Positions 27,598 through 37,318 of a DNA stretch of 64,000 bases are shown in pieces. Source of the DNA: Hyphomicrobium sp. (lineage in GTDB: Bacteria; Pseudomonadota; Alphaproteobacteria; Rhizobiales; Hyphomicrobiaceae). How positions within the stretch are numbered: position 1 is the first letter of the stretch; each line of letters starts with the position of its first letter. The notes below the pieces were generated by a model. The model did no database searches. It saw only the letters and a list, made by a program, of their open reading frames with translations, and was not told where the DNA came from. The stretch spans positions 233,836 through 297,835 of the forward strand of contig JALHMJ010000002.1 of assembly GCA_022844105.1 (NCBI GenBank), given 5' to 3'. The position numbers and the translations under genes are program-made.

Positions 27598-28505
27598 CGC
27601 AGCGCCTCAGCCCGCGCGTGCAATTCTTCGCGCGCAATGGCCAGCCGTTCGACCGCCTGAACGATCCTCGGCGTCCCGCACAGCCACTCGTTCATTGGAA
27701 TGTGCACGCTCGGCCGCGTTGCTTCGAGCGCCTGAAACGCCGGATGCCGGAGATTGTCGCCCAGCACCGTGCGGAAGTCGGCGGCGGCGTTGGCGCGCAC
27801 AATGACGTCAGGCGGATCGGCAATGAGGGCTTCCAGCGGCAATTGCCCTGCCGGACCAAGTCGAACGTTGCGGGCCATGTTGTCGAAGCCGGCATCCCGC
27901 AGCACCTCATCAACGAGACTGCCTTCGCCCGAGGCGAGGCTGTTCACCTGCATGGCCACGGCTCGCGGTCGCGGCCCGTCTGAACGCACCACCGCCCGCC
28001 GAACCACCTCATCACGGCGACCGTCGAACTGGCGCACCATGGCCTCACCGCGTTCTGTTTCGCCGGTGAGCCGGCCCATCAAACCGACGACGTCGCGGAT
28101 TTGCGCGAAGCTTGTTGCCATCGGTACGATCTCGACCCGCCGGCCGAGCCGCCGCAAAAGATCAACCGTCGCCGCTGTCGTGTATTCGCCAGCCAGCACG
28201 AGGTCCGGATCAAGGGCCAAAATCTCTTCCGCCGATCCGCGCACCGATGCAAGACCCTCCGCCTCGCGCGCCAACAGCGACATCGAAGGATCGGCGGCAA
28301 GGAAGCTCACACCCGCAATGCGCTCCCGCGGCACGAGATCGAGCAAAATCTGGTCAACGCACAAATTGACCGAGACGATCCGCTGCGGCTTGCCGTCATC
28401 GGCCCGCGCGGGCCCAACATTGAGCCCGGCCAAAGCCAAAACCCCGGCAGCCAAAGCCGCCAGGGTCCGTGTCGTTCGCAATCGATTGCGATGTAATGTG
28501 CTCAC
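27594..28505 (-). CDS. btuF: Vitamin B12-binding periplasmic protein (BtuF-like)
   Basis: A 303-residue class III solute-binding protein with signal peptide (about 12-35, ending ARADD). It shows RIVSVNLCVDQILLDLVPRERIAGVSFLA, LALDPDLVLAGEYT and LIADPPDVIVRANAAAD, the usual two-lobe BtuF/FhuD pattern with a long connecting helix. The start is GTG at 28505. The assignment to corrinoids rests on operon context: it lies 25 bases downstream of the btuB-like receptor gene under a cobalamin riboswitch. Confidence 0.83.
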   Translation of the reverse strand: MSTLHRNRLRTTRTLAALAAGVLALAGLNVGPARADDGKPQRIVSVNLCVDQILLDLVPRERIAGVSFLAADPSMSLLAREAEGLASVRGSAEEILALDPDLVLAGEYTTAATVDLLRRLGRRVEIVPMATSFAQIRDVVGLMGRLTGETERGEAMVRQFDGRRDEVVRRAVVRSDGPRPRAVAMQVNSLASGEGSLVDEVLRDAGFDNMARNVRLGPAGQLPLEALIADPPDVIVRANAAADFRTVLGDNLRHPAFQALEATRPSVHIPMNEWLCGTPRIVQAVERLAIAREELHARAEALR

Positions 28506-28530
28506 GCGTTTTGGTTCCTAAACATCCCTT

Positions 28531-30687
28531 CTAGCGCCCCTCAGACCAGGCGCGCGTGGCTTCTTCCACATAGGTAAACCGCATCCCTGCATAAGCGGCG
28601 ATGTCGGCGGTCTCGAAGCCGAAAACCTCCTGATAATCATCATCCAACGCATTTTCGACGCGCCCATAGAGTTCAACGCCCGGCGAAAGCTTGTAGGACG
28701 CGGCCACATTCAAGAGCACATAGCTGTCGAGATCCACGAAGGTTGAGCCGAAAGTGCCGAACGGTGGTGGATTGGGATCGAAAAAGAAAGCCACGTCCGG
28801 CGCGGTCCCATTGTAGATGGCGGCCACGTTGAAGTTGGCACGGCCGCTATCGAACGTGTAGTTGGCGTCGAATCGTGCGGAGTGTTCTGGACGTCGAACC
28901 TCCGCCAGGCCGGTGGGATCGCTGGCATCAAGCCAGGTGTAGGCGGCCCCCAACACCAATCCTTTGGTGACCTCGGCTGTTGCCGCGACTTCCACGCCTC
29001 TCCTCTCGCTGCGATCAGCCAGATTGATGAGCGTTTCGCCGAGACGGACGATCTCGTTTTCCAGATCGCTTTCGAAGTAGGTCACATCGACGCTCGCCCG
29101 TCCCGGCACCACAATAAATTCAACACCGGCGTCCCATCCGAAACTCTCTTCCGGAACGAGGTTTGGATTGCCAAAAAAACTGTCGACGACCGTACCGAAC
29201 TGCTCAAACAATCCAGGCAGCGCCACCGCCGTCCCCGCACTCGCGTGCGGCCGCAGACGGAGTTCCTTTAAGTCAACGGAGAGAGCCGTTTTCCACGTGG
29301 TGAAGTCGGAGAAGGTATCGTTGTCCTCCCGTCGAACGCTCGCAGTAGGGAACAGCCGGTCTAGAAACTCGCCACGATACTCGGCAGCGTACGCCGTGCG
29401 ATTGCGCTCCCGCTCGACACCATCGGCGCCGAATGGCGGTCCGAAACTGTCGTTTGGAGTAAAAGTCTCCCGTTCGCGTTCGACGAGTCCGCTCAATACG
29501 TGTCGCAAGCCAATCTCGGGCTGTGCGAAACGGGCCGTCGCGAGATAGTTGAACCGCTGGCGATCGTTCTCGTTGTCGGCACTGAAGAAAGGCGATTGGG
29601 AACTGCTATCGGTGGAGTTGAAGTTGCCGCCGAAGACATGCGTGAGCGCCCCATCAAAGGTATCCCACGTCAGCCTTGCGCCGCCGAGCCAGATCGAAGC
29701 TTCGGCGATGTTGGGAGAATCGATAGCGGTCTGCAGGGCCAGGGGCGGACCGCTGAAATCGTCAAAGTCCGACGTTGTTCGCGAGTTGCGCAGACTAAAG
29801 TCCAGATTTACGCCGCTGACGATCGACACGCCGCCGCGCAAGTTGAATGTACTGCGATCGAAGCCGTCTTCTTCCGAGCCCTGCGGCGCGATGTTAAACC
29901 CGCCGCTGTTCTGAAAGTTATACGCGACTGCCACGTATCCCTTGTCGTTCCCGGCCGAAACACTCCCCGCGACGTCGCTGGTTCCAAAGCTGCCACCTTC
30001 AGCGCGGCCGCGAAAGGTCAGAGGACCTTTGCCGCCGCGCGTGATGATGTTGATCACGCCGCCAATCGCCCGCGAGCCGTACAGTCCGCTCTGACCGCCG
30101 CGGATCACCTCGATCCGCTCAATGTCATCGGCGGATAGATTGGAAAAGTCGAACTCGCCGCTGCTGGTGTCATTGGCCTCGATACCGTCGATGATGACGA
30201 GCGTCTGATTGGCTTCCGCACCACGGATACGAACCTGAGTGAGATTTCCCGCCCCACCTGCGCGCGACACGGCCACACCCGGCAGACTTCGCAAGGCATC
30301 CGCCGCATTGCGAATTTGGCGTGCTTTTAGATCCGCACCGGTTATGACACTGACCGGCACGCCGAGCTTGCGGGCCTCAACTCCGGCCGTCTGTGTCGCT
30401 GCTGCCGCGTTCGTGCCCTCCCCGTCGACCACGGCGTCCGCAGGCTCCTGCGCAACGGACGGACTGGGCGGCGAAGAACCAGACGCGGGCGTGTTCGCGC
30501 TAACCGTATCTTGCGTCGTCTGCTTCACAGGCGTCGGCTTTGCCGGCGCTTCAAGGGTTGCGCCCTCGACGATGACCGGCGGCAGCACCGGCTCCTGCGC
30601 CACGGCTTCGGCCGTAGCCGTCAACGCGCCGGCTGTCGCCAGCGCGCACGTTATCATCCATGCGCAATGCGCATTTCTCACGTCCAT
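28531..30687 (-). CDS. btuB: TonB-dependent outer membrane receptor, BtuB-like
   Basis: A 718-residue TonB-dependent transporter. A signal peptide ends near residue 30, a Pro/Thr/Ala-rich extension follows, then the plug domain (VPVSVITGADLKARQIRNAADALRSLPGVAVSRAG.. to SGLYGSRAIGGVINIITRGG, about 113-225) and a beta-barrel with many alternating aromatic strands. The C-terminus ends in a charged tail after AYAGMRFTYVEE, with no terminal Phe. Substrate: the cobalamin riboswitch upstream and the btuFCD genes downstream make vitamin B12 or a related corrinoid the best inference. Confidence 0.87.
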   Translation of the reverse strand: MDVRNAHCAWMITCALATAGALTATAEAVAQEPVLPPVIVEGATLEAPAKPTPVKQTTQDTVSANTPASGSSPPSPSVAQEPADAVVDGEGTNAAAATQTAGVEARKLGVPVSVITGADLKARQIRNAADALRSLPGVAVSRAGGAGNLTQVRIRGAEANQTLVIIDGIEANDTSSGEFDFSNLSADDIERIEVIRGGQSGLYGSRAIGGVINIITRGGKGPLTFRGRAEGGSFGTSDVAGSVSAGNDKGYVAVAYNFQNSGGFNIAPQGSEEDGFDRSTFNLRGGVSIVSGVNLDFSLRNSRTTSDFDDFSGPPLALQTAIDSPNIAEASIWLGGARLTWDTFDGALTHVFGGNFNSTDSSSQSPFFSADNENDRQRFNYLATARFAQPEIGLRHVLSGLVERERETFTPNDSFGPPFGADGVERERNRTAYAAEYRGEFLDRLFPTASVRREDNDTFSDFTTWKTALSVDLKELRLRPHASAGTAVALPGLFEQFGTVVDSFFGNPNLVPEESFGWDAGVEFIVVPGRASVDVTYFESDLENEIVRLGETLINLADRSERRGVEVAATAEVTKGLVLGAAYTWLDASDPTGLAEVRRPEHSARFDANYTFDSGRANFNVAAIYNGTAPDVAFFFDPNPPPFGTFGSTFVDLDSYVLLNVAASYKLSPGVELYGRVENALDDDYQEVFGFETADIAAYAGMRFTYVEEATRAWSEGR

Positions 30688-30874
30688 AATTCCTCCAACC
30701 CGTTAGCGGCGTGGAGGGCGCGAACGTCCGGAACGGACGGGTGAATGGAGCACTCGAACCGGAGTTGATCCCGGCCTTCGTACTTTCAATCGTGGGGATC
30801 TAATCTGGACCCATAAACCCGCGCATGCCTGACGCCGCTCCCTACCGGTTGCACATCAGCCGCCACTACGGGTG

Positions 30875-31121
30875 GTCCGTTCCTTCGCACGCCCCGCGCG
30901 AGGGATGGGCAGCATGTACCGGCAGGTCTCCTGGCTCGCGGCTCTGGCGCTTCCCGTCCGCCTTCCCGACGCCGCTCAGCCGAAGCCGAAACATTGTCAG
31001 TGGCATTGTGGGGGAAGCTCGCCGCTTACAGTTGCGGGGGCAGCTTCGGCATTGGATCGCGAACGACCCGCACCGTATTCCCTATTCTCCCGTTGGCATT
31101 TGCACGCCGCGAGGAACCGTT
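30875..31121 (-). promoter_or_regulatory. Cobalamin riboswitch (B12 element)
   Basis: On the minus strand all conserved blocks occur in order. They are GGTTCC near 31118, AATAGGGAA at 31086-31078, the core GCCCCCGCAACTGTAAGCGG at 31042-31023, GCCACTGAC at about 31005-30997, and the B12 box AGCCAGGAGACCTGCC at 30936-30921. GAAGCTGCC and matching complements provide the arms. A 5-bp closing stem GTTCC/GGAAC can form near 31117 and 30877. It precedes the btuB ATG by about 190 bases and should shut the operon off when adenosylcobalamin is plentiful. The remaining leader (30688-30874) would hold the expression platform, which I could not resolve. Confidence 0.93.
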
Positions 31122-31211
31122 ACATCGACATTAGGTCCTTCTAGCGTTGACCTTGTCAAGCGCGCGTTGGCTTGAAAGGCAACATGCACACACATCTGGT
31201 GAGACTCTGCA

Positions 31212-32159
31212 TCAGACGAACAACGGTTGCGCCCCTGGCTGTAGTTCAAATCGCGCGATGTCGACAACACCACCGCCCTCGGCGGCAAGTCCGCGAACAC
31301 GCATTTCAATTCCGTCGTCAGAAAAACGGAACAGATTGTAGCGCCCGAGTGGCTCCGGCCCGTGTGTCCGCGTCGCCGAGCCCGACGCGACCCCAACGAT
31401 CGGGATGAGCCCCTCCTTGCCCGGATGCCAAACAAGGCTGTCACGGTGGTTGTGCCCATGCAGAACGAGTTCCGCACCGCGTTCAGACAACACCGTTGCC
31501 AAGTCCGCCGCATCCAAGAGCGCGCGCCGCTGTGCCGTCTGACCGGGCAGAGGCGGATGATGAATGAGCACGATGCGAACGAGATTTTCGCGCCCCAAGC
31601 GCTCAAGAATATCGTCGAGTGCTGCGAGTTGTTCGCGTCCAAGACGACCCGCCGCAATGAAAGGTCGCGTCGGGATCGCCGAGTTGAGGCCCACGATAGC
31701 CAGCGGCCCCGCGCGCCGCACGAATGGAAACAACTCGCGCGTTGCGCCGGCAAATTCAGCGCCCCAAGCGTCCGCCGCGATATAGTCGCGCCAGATGTCC
31801 AGGCAATAGGGGCCACTTGCGCGCCGCGTATAAATGTCGTGATTGCCTGGGATGGCCGTCACTTTGTCAGGCGGACCCACGGTTTTCAGCCACCCGAGCG
31901 CCGCGCCAATTTCTTCCGGCAACCCGAGATTAGCGATATCCCCCGTCACCGCGACATGATCCGCATCTTGTCGCCACATGTCAGCGGCCAGTTCGTCGGC
32001 GACGTCTCGCCTATGCACCAGGCGACGGCTCCGCGCCCAGTTCACAAAACCGAGGCTGCGCTTAAGATTCCAATGTTGCGGCCCAAATCCGAGCAGCGGG
32101 GTCAAATGGACGTCGGAGATATGGGCCAGGGTGAAAGTTTTTTTCATAACAAGGCGCAT
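31212..32159 (-). CDS. Calcineurin-like metallophosphoesterase
   Basis: A 315-residue class III phosphodiesterase with every metal-binding block: AHISDVHL (D, H), VTGDIANLG (D), IPGNHDIY (N, H), LIHHPPL (H) and LHGHNHRD (H, H). The spacing resembles the CpdA/cyclic nucleotide phosphodiesterase branch, but specificity is not proved by sequence. Starts at 32159 (MRLVMKK) or 32147 (MKKTF) are both possible; neither has a strong ribosome site. Transcription runs toward the riboswitch region of the btu operon. Confidence 0.87.
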   Translation of the reverse strand: MRLVMKKTFTLAHISDVHLTPLLGFGPQHWNLKRSLGFVNWARSRRLVHRRDVADELAADMWRQDADHVAVTGDIANLGLPEEIGAALGWLKTVGPPDKVTAIPGNHDIYTRRASGPYCLDIWRDYIAADAWGAEFAGATRELFPFVRRAGPLAIVGLNSAIPTRPFIAAGRLGREQLAALDDILERLGRENLVRIVLIHHPPLPGQTAQRRALLDAADLATVLSERGAELVLHGHNHRDSLVWHPGKEGLIPIVGVASGSATRTHGPEPLGRYNLFRFSDDGIEMRVRGLAAEGGGVVDIARFELQPGAQPLFV

Positions 32160-32301
32160 CGGCTCGCAAATGATGATCTGATTTCCAAACCCTTTACTAT
32201 GATTGAAAACCCGTTGCCGCTATCCGTTCCACGGTAGCGAATTCGCACGTTCTGTGTGTGACACGTCATCATTGAATTCCGCGAGCGAAGGCCGTTGTAG
32301 A

Positions 32302-32763
32302 ATGACCCGGGACAAATTCGTCATGTATGTCCTCCAGCGCTACTGGCGTTGGGCGCGCGGGTTGACGCTAGGTGCGCAGGGTCTTGTCATCGACGCAGAT
32401 AATCGCGTCCTCCTGGTTCGCCACACCTACCGGCCCGGCTGGCACTTTCCAGGTGGCGGCGTGGAAAAAAACGAGACGGCCCTGACGGCTCTCGAACGTG
32501 AACTTTCCGAGGAAGCCGGAATCGTCATCGCCGGCACACCGGAGCTTTTCAGTATATACGCGAATTTTCGCTATTTTCCCAACGATCACGTCGCGTTTTT
32601 TGTCGTCCGCTCGTGGCGGCAGCCGATCATACCCGCGCCCAATAATGAAATCGCCGATCATGGTTTCTTCCCTCGTGATCGATTGCCGCAATCAACGAAC
32701 CGCGCCGTCATCGCACGTCTAGCCGAGGTCTTCGACAACGCACCGCCTGATGCACTGTGGTAA
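32302..32763 (+). CDS. Nudix hydrolase
   Basis: 153 residues from ATG 32302. A complete Nudix box is present: GGGVEKNETALTALERELSEEAGI, with the catalytic REL-x-EE (about residues 52-75). The start GAQGLVIDADNRVLLVRHTYRPGWHFPGG is typical of MutT-like house-cleaning hydrolases. The upstream open extension to 32203 does not look coding. Substrate unknown. Confidence 0.85.
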   Translation: MTRDKFVMYVLQRYWRWARGLTLGAQGLVIDADNRVLLVRHTYRPGWHFPGGGVEKNETALTALERELSEEAGIVIAGTPELFSIYANFRYFPNDHVAFFVVRSWRQPIIPAPNNEIADHGFFPRDRLPQSTNRAVIARLAEVFDNAPPDALW

Positions 32764-32831
32764 CGCCTCGCTAGACCCCCCGTTCCATCCGTGCTAGCTC
32801 GCGCCAAAGCTCGCTCCTGTCGACGGCAAAC

Positions 32832-33341
32832 ATGTCCGAAAAAATCCTGATCCGCACCGCCGAGCCGTTTGATGTGCCAGCCATCGGCGCGCTTCACGCG
32901 CTCGTTTTCGGACCGGGCCGTTTCGCGCGCTCCGCCTATCGCGTGCGCGAGGGCCGCCGCGACGACAACAAGTTGTCGGATTTCTGCCATGTCGCCGTAC
33001 GCGGCAACCGGCTGATCGCGGCGGTCACGCTGAGCGACGTCAAGATTGGCGGCGGCTCAGGCGCGCTACTCCTTGGCCCCATCGCAGTCGATCCTGAATT
33101 CGCAGGTCAGGGCCTCGGCAGCCAGTTGATCGCAGAGGGGATTGCCGACGCGCGTTCGGCCGGCAAATCGATCGTCATTCTCGTCGGCGACGAACCCTAC
33201 TACGGACGCTTCGGCTTCAAGTGTGTCCCGCCGGGTCAGGTCACGCTGCCCGGCCCGGTCAATCCGATGCGCTTGCTCGCTTTGCCCCTGAAGGACGGCG
33301 CCATCGAAGCAGCACGCGGCGCCATGACGTCAGCATTCTAG
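32832..33341 (+). CDS. GNAT-family N-acetyltransferase
   Basis: A 169-residue GNAT protein of the YhbS-like type: IRTAEPFDVPAIGALHALVFG at the N-terminus, LLGPIAVDPEFAGQGLGSQLIAEGI with the acetyl-CoA loop (Q/GxGxG/S), and VILVGDEPYYGRFGFK, which is the family C-terminal signature. The acceptor is unknown. It ends one base before the photolyase-fold gene on the opposite strand. Confidence 0.88.
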   Translation: MSEKILIRTAEPFDVPAIGALHALVFGPGRFARSAYRVREGRRDDNKLSDFCHVAVRGNRLIAAVTLSDVKIGGGSGALLLGPIAVDPEFAGQGLGSQLIAEGIADARSAGKSIVILVGDEPYYGRFGFKCVPPGQVTLPGPVNPMRLLALPLKDGAIEAARGAMTSAF

Positions 33342-33342
33342 C

Positions 33343-34557
33343 TCACATCAATCCGAGCCGCTCGAGCGTTTCTGGAATACGCTCTTTGACCTTGAAGAAG
33401 CTCGATCGCGCGTAGGGCCAGAACGCACTGTCCCAGTCGCGCCGGATTTCGACCGCCGCGATCCCCGATCCTGCAAGCTGAGCCACCAATCCATCATATG
33501 TTTCGCGCGACGGGCCGGTAGGCACCTGCGCCGTCACGAGCTTGTCGGCACCCACCGCGCGGCACAGCGAAACAGCCTCGTCGGGTATGGCATCCCGTAA
33601 CGATACCACCGGGCAGCCAAAGAAGCGGCCGGCGCGTGTGGCCGTATCGGTGATCGCTTCGGCGCGAAACGCCCTCACGCCATCGCTGAGCCCGGGATAG
33701 CTGTCATCGACCGGCAACAGCACGACGCCCTTGACCTGCTCCGCCGCAACCGGCCAGCGTTCCGGAGTCAAATCGTCTTCGTTGACGAGAAGCACCACCG
33801 CGTCGCCAGCCGGGACGCTCATCGGCGGCCGCAAACGCGACGCCGGCGGCGGCTCGGGCCCCTGGAGCGCATCGGGTGCTTCGTTCAAGTCGCCCGCCGG
33901 ATCAAAACGCCCTTGCGTGTAGTGCCGGATGTTTTCCGCCCGCGCCACATAGTGCTTGCCGCGCGTATGCAGCCCCGCAACCCATCGCCAAGACAGTGTA
34001 TTGGACGCCGGATCGCCGTCGATCAGATGCCGGTAGAAGGTATCCGCCCCCAGTTCCCACGGCAGCCGCAGCGTGAAGATCCAGATCGAGGCAAACCACA
34101 TCCGGGCGTGATTGTGCAGGTAGCCTGTCGCGGCAAGTTCCTTGGTCCAGGCGTCGAAGGCCGTCAGCCCAGTTTCGCCGTTGAGTGCGGCCGCGAGGCG
34201 CGCCGCCACATCGGGGCCAGAAGCCGTTGCCGCACGCGCGTGTGCGAGCCCGCTGAGATAATCGTCCCAGATTTGCGGCCGCTGCTCCAGCCAACCTTTC
34301 CAGTAAGTCCGCCAGCAGACCTCCTGCACGAATTTGTCGGCCGTCGAAATGCGATGCTTCGACAAAACCGCGCGCACGACCTCGTCCTCGCCGATCAGTC
34401 GGTGGCGAAGGTAAGGCGACAGCATCGAAACATTGCGGTGTTCGCCGGGGCCGAAATCGAAATTGCGCGACTTGGCATACGCGCTGCCTGCCAGCGGCAC
34501 ATAATCCTTGAGCCGCCGCAGGCCATCCTCACGCGAAGGGCTGAACAGGACCGGCAT
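33343..34557 (-). CDS. Photolyase FAD-domain protein with unusual domain order
   Basis: 404 residues. The N-terminal 235 residues match the FAD-binding domain of photolyase/cryptochromes: SMLSPYLRHRLI, VQEVCWRTYWKGWLEQRP, AFDAWTKELAATGYLHNHARMW, ELGADTFYRHLIDGDPASNTLSWRWVAGL and ENIRHYTQGRFDP. In ordinary photolyases this domain is C-terminal, after an alpha/beta antenna domain. Here no antenna domain precedes it, and a Rossmann-like segment follows instead (about 248-400, AVVLLVNEDDLTPE.. to EIRRDWDSAFWPYARSSFFKVK). It may be a light-responsive flavoprotein or repair enzyme. The 74-residue gene upstream ends 3 bases before its start, so the two form an operon. Confidence 0.8.
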   Translation of the reverse strand: MPVLFSPSREDGLRRLKDYVPLAGSAYAKSRNFDFGPGEHRNVSMLSPYLRHRLIGEDEVVRAVLSKHRISTADKFVQEVCWRTYWKGWLEQRPQIWDDYLSGLAHARAATASGPDVAARLAAALNGETGLTAFDAWTKELAATGYLHNHARMWFASIWIFTLRLPWELGADTFYRHLIDGDPASNTLSWRWVAGLHTRGKHYVARAENIRHYTQGRFDPAGDLNEAPDALQGPEPPPASRLRPPMSVPAGDAVVLLVNEDDLTPERWPVAAEQVKGVVLLPVDDSYPGLSDGVRAFRAEAITDTATRAGRFFGCPVVSLRDAIPDEAVSLCRAVGADKLVTAQVPTGPSRETYDGLVAQLAGSGIAAVEIRRDWDSAFWPYARSSFFKVKERIPETLERLGLM

Positions 34558-34560
34558 GTC

Positions 34561-34785
34561 TCACCGCGTCGGCGCTCGCACGATGGCTTTGATCGCGCCA
34601 CGAGACCGCCCCGACTGCTCCTGGATCTGGCGATCCTGCTCTTCAATCATCGTCTGCGCTGGCGCATCGCCGTCGAGCCCACCGAGAATCGCTTCCGGCA
34701 CGCGCCGGTTCGACGTCATCGTACCGTCTTCATACGTGACATTGAACATCACGAACGTCTCTTTTGCGGTCGGCTTGCGGGCCAT
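34561..34785 (-). CDS. Conserved-looking small hypothetical protein
   Basis: 74 residues from ATG 34785 (MARKPTAKETFVMFNVTYEDGTMTSNRRVP). It is charged, has no signal or membrane segment, and ends in a Gln/Glu-rich helix (MIEEQDRQIQEQSGRSRGAIKAIV). I recognise no family. An open extension to 34875 looks non-coding. It stands 3 bases upstream of the photolyase-fold gene and probably shares its mRNA, so a linked role is possible. Confidence 0.6.
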   Translation of the reverse strand: MARKPTAKETFVMFNVTYEDGTMTSNRRVPEAILGGLDGDAPAQTMIEEQDRQIQEQSGRSRGAIKAIVRAPTR

Positions 34786-34920
34786 GATCGATGCTCCATG
34801 ACGGATGTTTGCGCGTGCAAAGCACACAGCGTTCGGTGTTGCCAGTGAACTTCGCGAAAGGTGACCAATTGACAAGGCACCCAGGCTCCCGCGCCGCGGG
34901 GCGGCCAGCCGGATGCATTG

Positions 34921-36213
34921 TCACGCCAGGAACGGATCTTTCATCAGGATCGTGTCGTCGCGCTCCGGGCTGGTTGACAGAAGCGTGACGGGACAGCCAA
35001 TCAGTTCCTCGATGCGGCGCACATATTTGACTGCCTGCGCCGGTAATTCCGCCCAGCTGCGCGCACCGCGAGTCGATTGCGACCAGCCTTCGAACGTCTC
35101 GTACACCGGCTGCACCCGGGCCTGCGCATTTTGTCCCGCCGGCAGACGATCGAGCTTTGCGCCGTCGAGTGTATAGCCGACGCAGATCCGGATTTCATCA
35201 AAGCCGTCGAGCACATCGAGCTTCGTCAGCGCGATGCCGTCGATTCCCGACACCTTGCAGATTTGCCGCACGAGAACCGCATCGAACCAGCCGCAGCGCC
35301 GCTTACGTCCCGTCACCGTGCCGAATTCATGCCCGCGCTCACCGAGCTTTTCCCCGACCGCGTCATCCAGTTCGGTCGGAAACGGCCCTGAACCAACGCG
35401 CGTCGTGTAGGCCTTGGCAATGCCGAGCACGTACCCGACAGCCCGCGGCCCCATGCCCGAACCGGTCGCCGCCTGCGCCGCCACCGTATTCGACGAGGTC
35501 ACGAATGGATACGTGCCGTGATCGATATCGAGCAGCGCACCCTGTGCGCCCTCGAACAAAATTTGCTTGCGCGCGCGGTACGCCTGATCGAGCAGATCCC
35601 ACGTCACGTCCATGAACGGCAGCACATGCGGCGCGATCTCGGCCAGTTCGGCAACAAGCTGGTCCTTGGCGACGAGATCCTTGCACAAACCCGCACGCAA
35701 CGCATTGTGATGCACCAGCAGGCGATCGACCTTGGCGCCAAGCGTGTCGAGGTTCTTCAAATCCTGCAGTCGGATGGCGCGCCGCCCGACTTTGTCTTCG
35801 TAGGCCGGCCCGATGCCGCGTCCCGTCGTACCGATCTTGCCCGCGCCCGCTGCCTCTTCGCGGATCACATCGAGCTCTCGATGCAGCGGCAGGATGAGCG
35901 TCGCATTCTCCGCAATGCGCAGGTTCTCGCGCGTGATCGACACGCCCTGCTTGCCAAGCCTCTCGATCTCCGCGATCAGCGCCCACGGATCGACCACGAC
36001 ACCGTTGCCGATGACGCCGAGCTTACCCGGCCGCACGACCCCCGAAGGCAACAGCGACAGCTTGTACGTATTGTCGCCGATGACGAGTGTGTGGCCCGCG
36101 TTATGTCCGCCTTGAAAGCGCACGACGACATCGGCGCGCTCCGATAGCCAATCGACGATCTTGCCTTTGCCCTCGTCGCCCCATTGAGCGCCGACCACCA
36201 CTACGTTGCCCAT
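34921..36213 (-). CDS. purA: Adenylosuccinate synthetase
   Basis: A 430-residue enzyme that joins IMP and aspartate using GTP, the first committed step to AMP. The full PurA signature set is present: [20 protein letters not shown] (P-loop GDEGKGK 12-18), [33 protein letters not shown], the IMP-site [22 protein letters not shown], and [13 protein letters not shown]. Length matches the family. Confidence 0.97.
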   Translation of the reverse strand: MGNVVVVGAQWGDEGKGKIVDWLSERADVVVRFQGGHNAGHTLVIGDNTYKLSLLPSGVVRPGKLGVIGNGVVVDPWALIAEIERLGKQGVSITRENLRIAENATLILPLHRELDVIREEAAGAGKIGTTGRGIGPAYEDKVGRRAIRLQDLKNLDTLGAKVDRLLVHHNALRAGLCKDLVAKDQLVAELAEIAPHVLPFMDVTWDLLDQAYRARKQILFEGAQGALLDIDHGTYPFVTSSNTVAAQAATGSGMGPRAVGYVLGIAKAYTTRVGSGPFPTELDDAVGEKLGERGHEFGTVTGRKRRCGWFDAVLVRQICKVSGIDGIALTKLDVLDGFDEIRICVGYTLDGAKLDRLPAGQNAQARVQPVYETFEGWSQSTRGARSWAELPAQAVKYVRRIEELIGCPVTLLSTSPERDDTILMKDPFLA

Positions 36214-36421
36214 CGCGAGCCTCTAGACGTGCCTTGGCCCCGGCCGTCCGCAGACCGGGGCCAAAGGTCAATGAACCATTTGCGACCGCTTATAGCCCAA
36301 AATCGAAGCAGCCCAATACCCTAGTTGCCGCGCCGTCGGATCAATGACGGAGCAGCGTTTGACGAGCCTATCAGTTGCCTATAAGCTCCAATCTCGGCTC
36401 TTCGACGGACACCCAGCAGAC

Positions 36422-37318
36422 ATGCTTTCGCGCCTCACCACCGCGTCGCCCGCGGCCGCATACCTTTTCCTCATTCTGACGATGGCGATATGGGCCGGCA
36501 ATCACATCCTCGGCCGCTGGGCCGCTGGCGTCATTCCTCCGATGACGCTGGCTTTCCTGCGCTGGTCGCTCGCCGCCGTCCTGATGCTGCCGTTCGCCTA
36601 TTCAGCCATCCGCGCCGATTGGCCGATCGTCCGCCAGACGTGGCCGCGCATCCTCCTGCTCGGCTTCATGGGCTCGGGCATCTACAATACCCTGCAATAC
36701 ATCGCGTTGACCGGAACGACGGCCACCAATGCGTCGATCCTGAATTCCTGGGGTCCGATCCTGATCGTGCTCGCGGGCGCCAGCCTCTATCGCGACAAGC
36801 TGCGCCCGATCCAGTTGAGCGGCATGGCCATCTCGCTCGTCGGCGTCGCCATCATCGTCCTGCACGGCGAGTTCGCTCGTATCGCCACGCTATCGTTCAA
36901 TCGCGGCGACCTCGTCATGCTGTTTGCGACCGGCGTCTGGGCGCTCTACACCACACTGCTGCGAACGCGCCCGCCGATTTCGACGCTGAGCTTTGTCGGC
37001 CTCACATACGCCATCGCCGGCGTCGTCAACTTGCCGCTCGCCGCATGGGAATTCTCCCACGGCCAAACCATGGCCATGACACCCTCCACCATCGCCGCCG
37101 TTCTCTACGCCGGCGTCTTGGCGAGCCTCGTCGCGTATCTGCTGTACGCGCGTAGTGTCGAAATCATCGGTGCCAACCGCACCGGCGTGTTCATCCACCT
37201 GATCCCACTTTTCACGAGCGTGATGGCGATGGTGTTGCTGGGCGAGCAGCCGGCACTCTATCACGCGGCCGGCTTCGCTCTGATCCTCAGCGGCGTCTTC
37301 ATCACGCAGCGCGGCTAG
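36422..37318 (+). CDS. DMT-superfamily (EamA) transporter
   Basis: 298 residues from ATG 36422 with ten predicted membrane helices in two EamA repeats (about 12-145 and 155-290). Typical stretches are MAIWAGNHILGRWAAG, YIALTGTTATNASILNSWGPILIVL and SLVAYLLYARSVEIIGANRTGVFIHLIPLFTSVMAMVLLGE. The family exports amino acids and other metabolites; the substrate is unknown. A start at 36344 would put 26 polar residues before the first helix. The stop overlaps the J-domain gene on the other strand by four bases. Confidence 0.87.
   Translation: MLSRLTTASPAAAYLFLILTMAIWAGNHILGRWAAGVIPPMTLAFLRWSLAAVLMLPFAYSAIRADWPIVRQTWPRILLLGFMGSGIYNTLQYIALTGTTATNASILNSWGPILIVLAGASLYRDKLRPIQLSGMAISLVGVAIIVLHGEFARIATLSFNRGDLVMLFATGVWALYTTLLRTRPPISTLSFVGLTYAIAGVVNLPLAAWEFSHGQTMAMTPSTIAAVLYAGVLASLVAYLLYARSVEIIGANRTGVFIHLIPLFTSVMAMVLLGEQPALYHAAGFALILSGVFITQRG

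Noticed and set aside
30825-31175. Plus-strand open frame over the btu leader
   Set aside because: It is fully explained by the cobalamin riboswitch on the minus strand.
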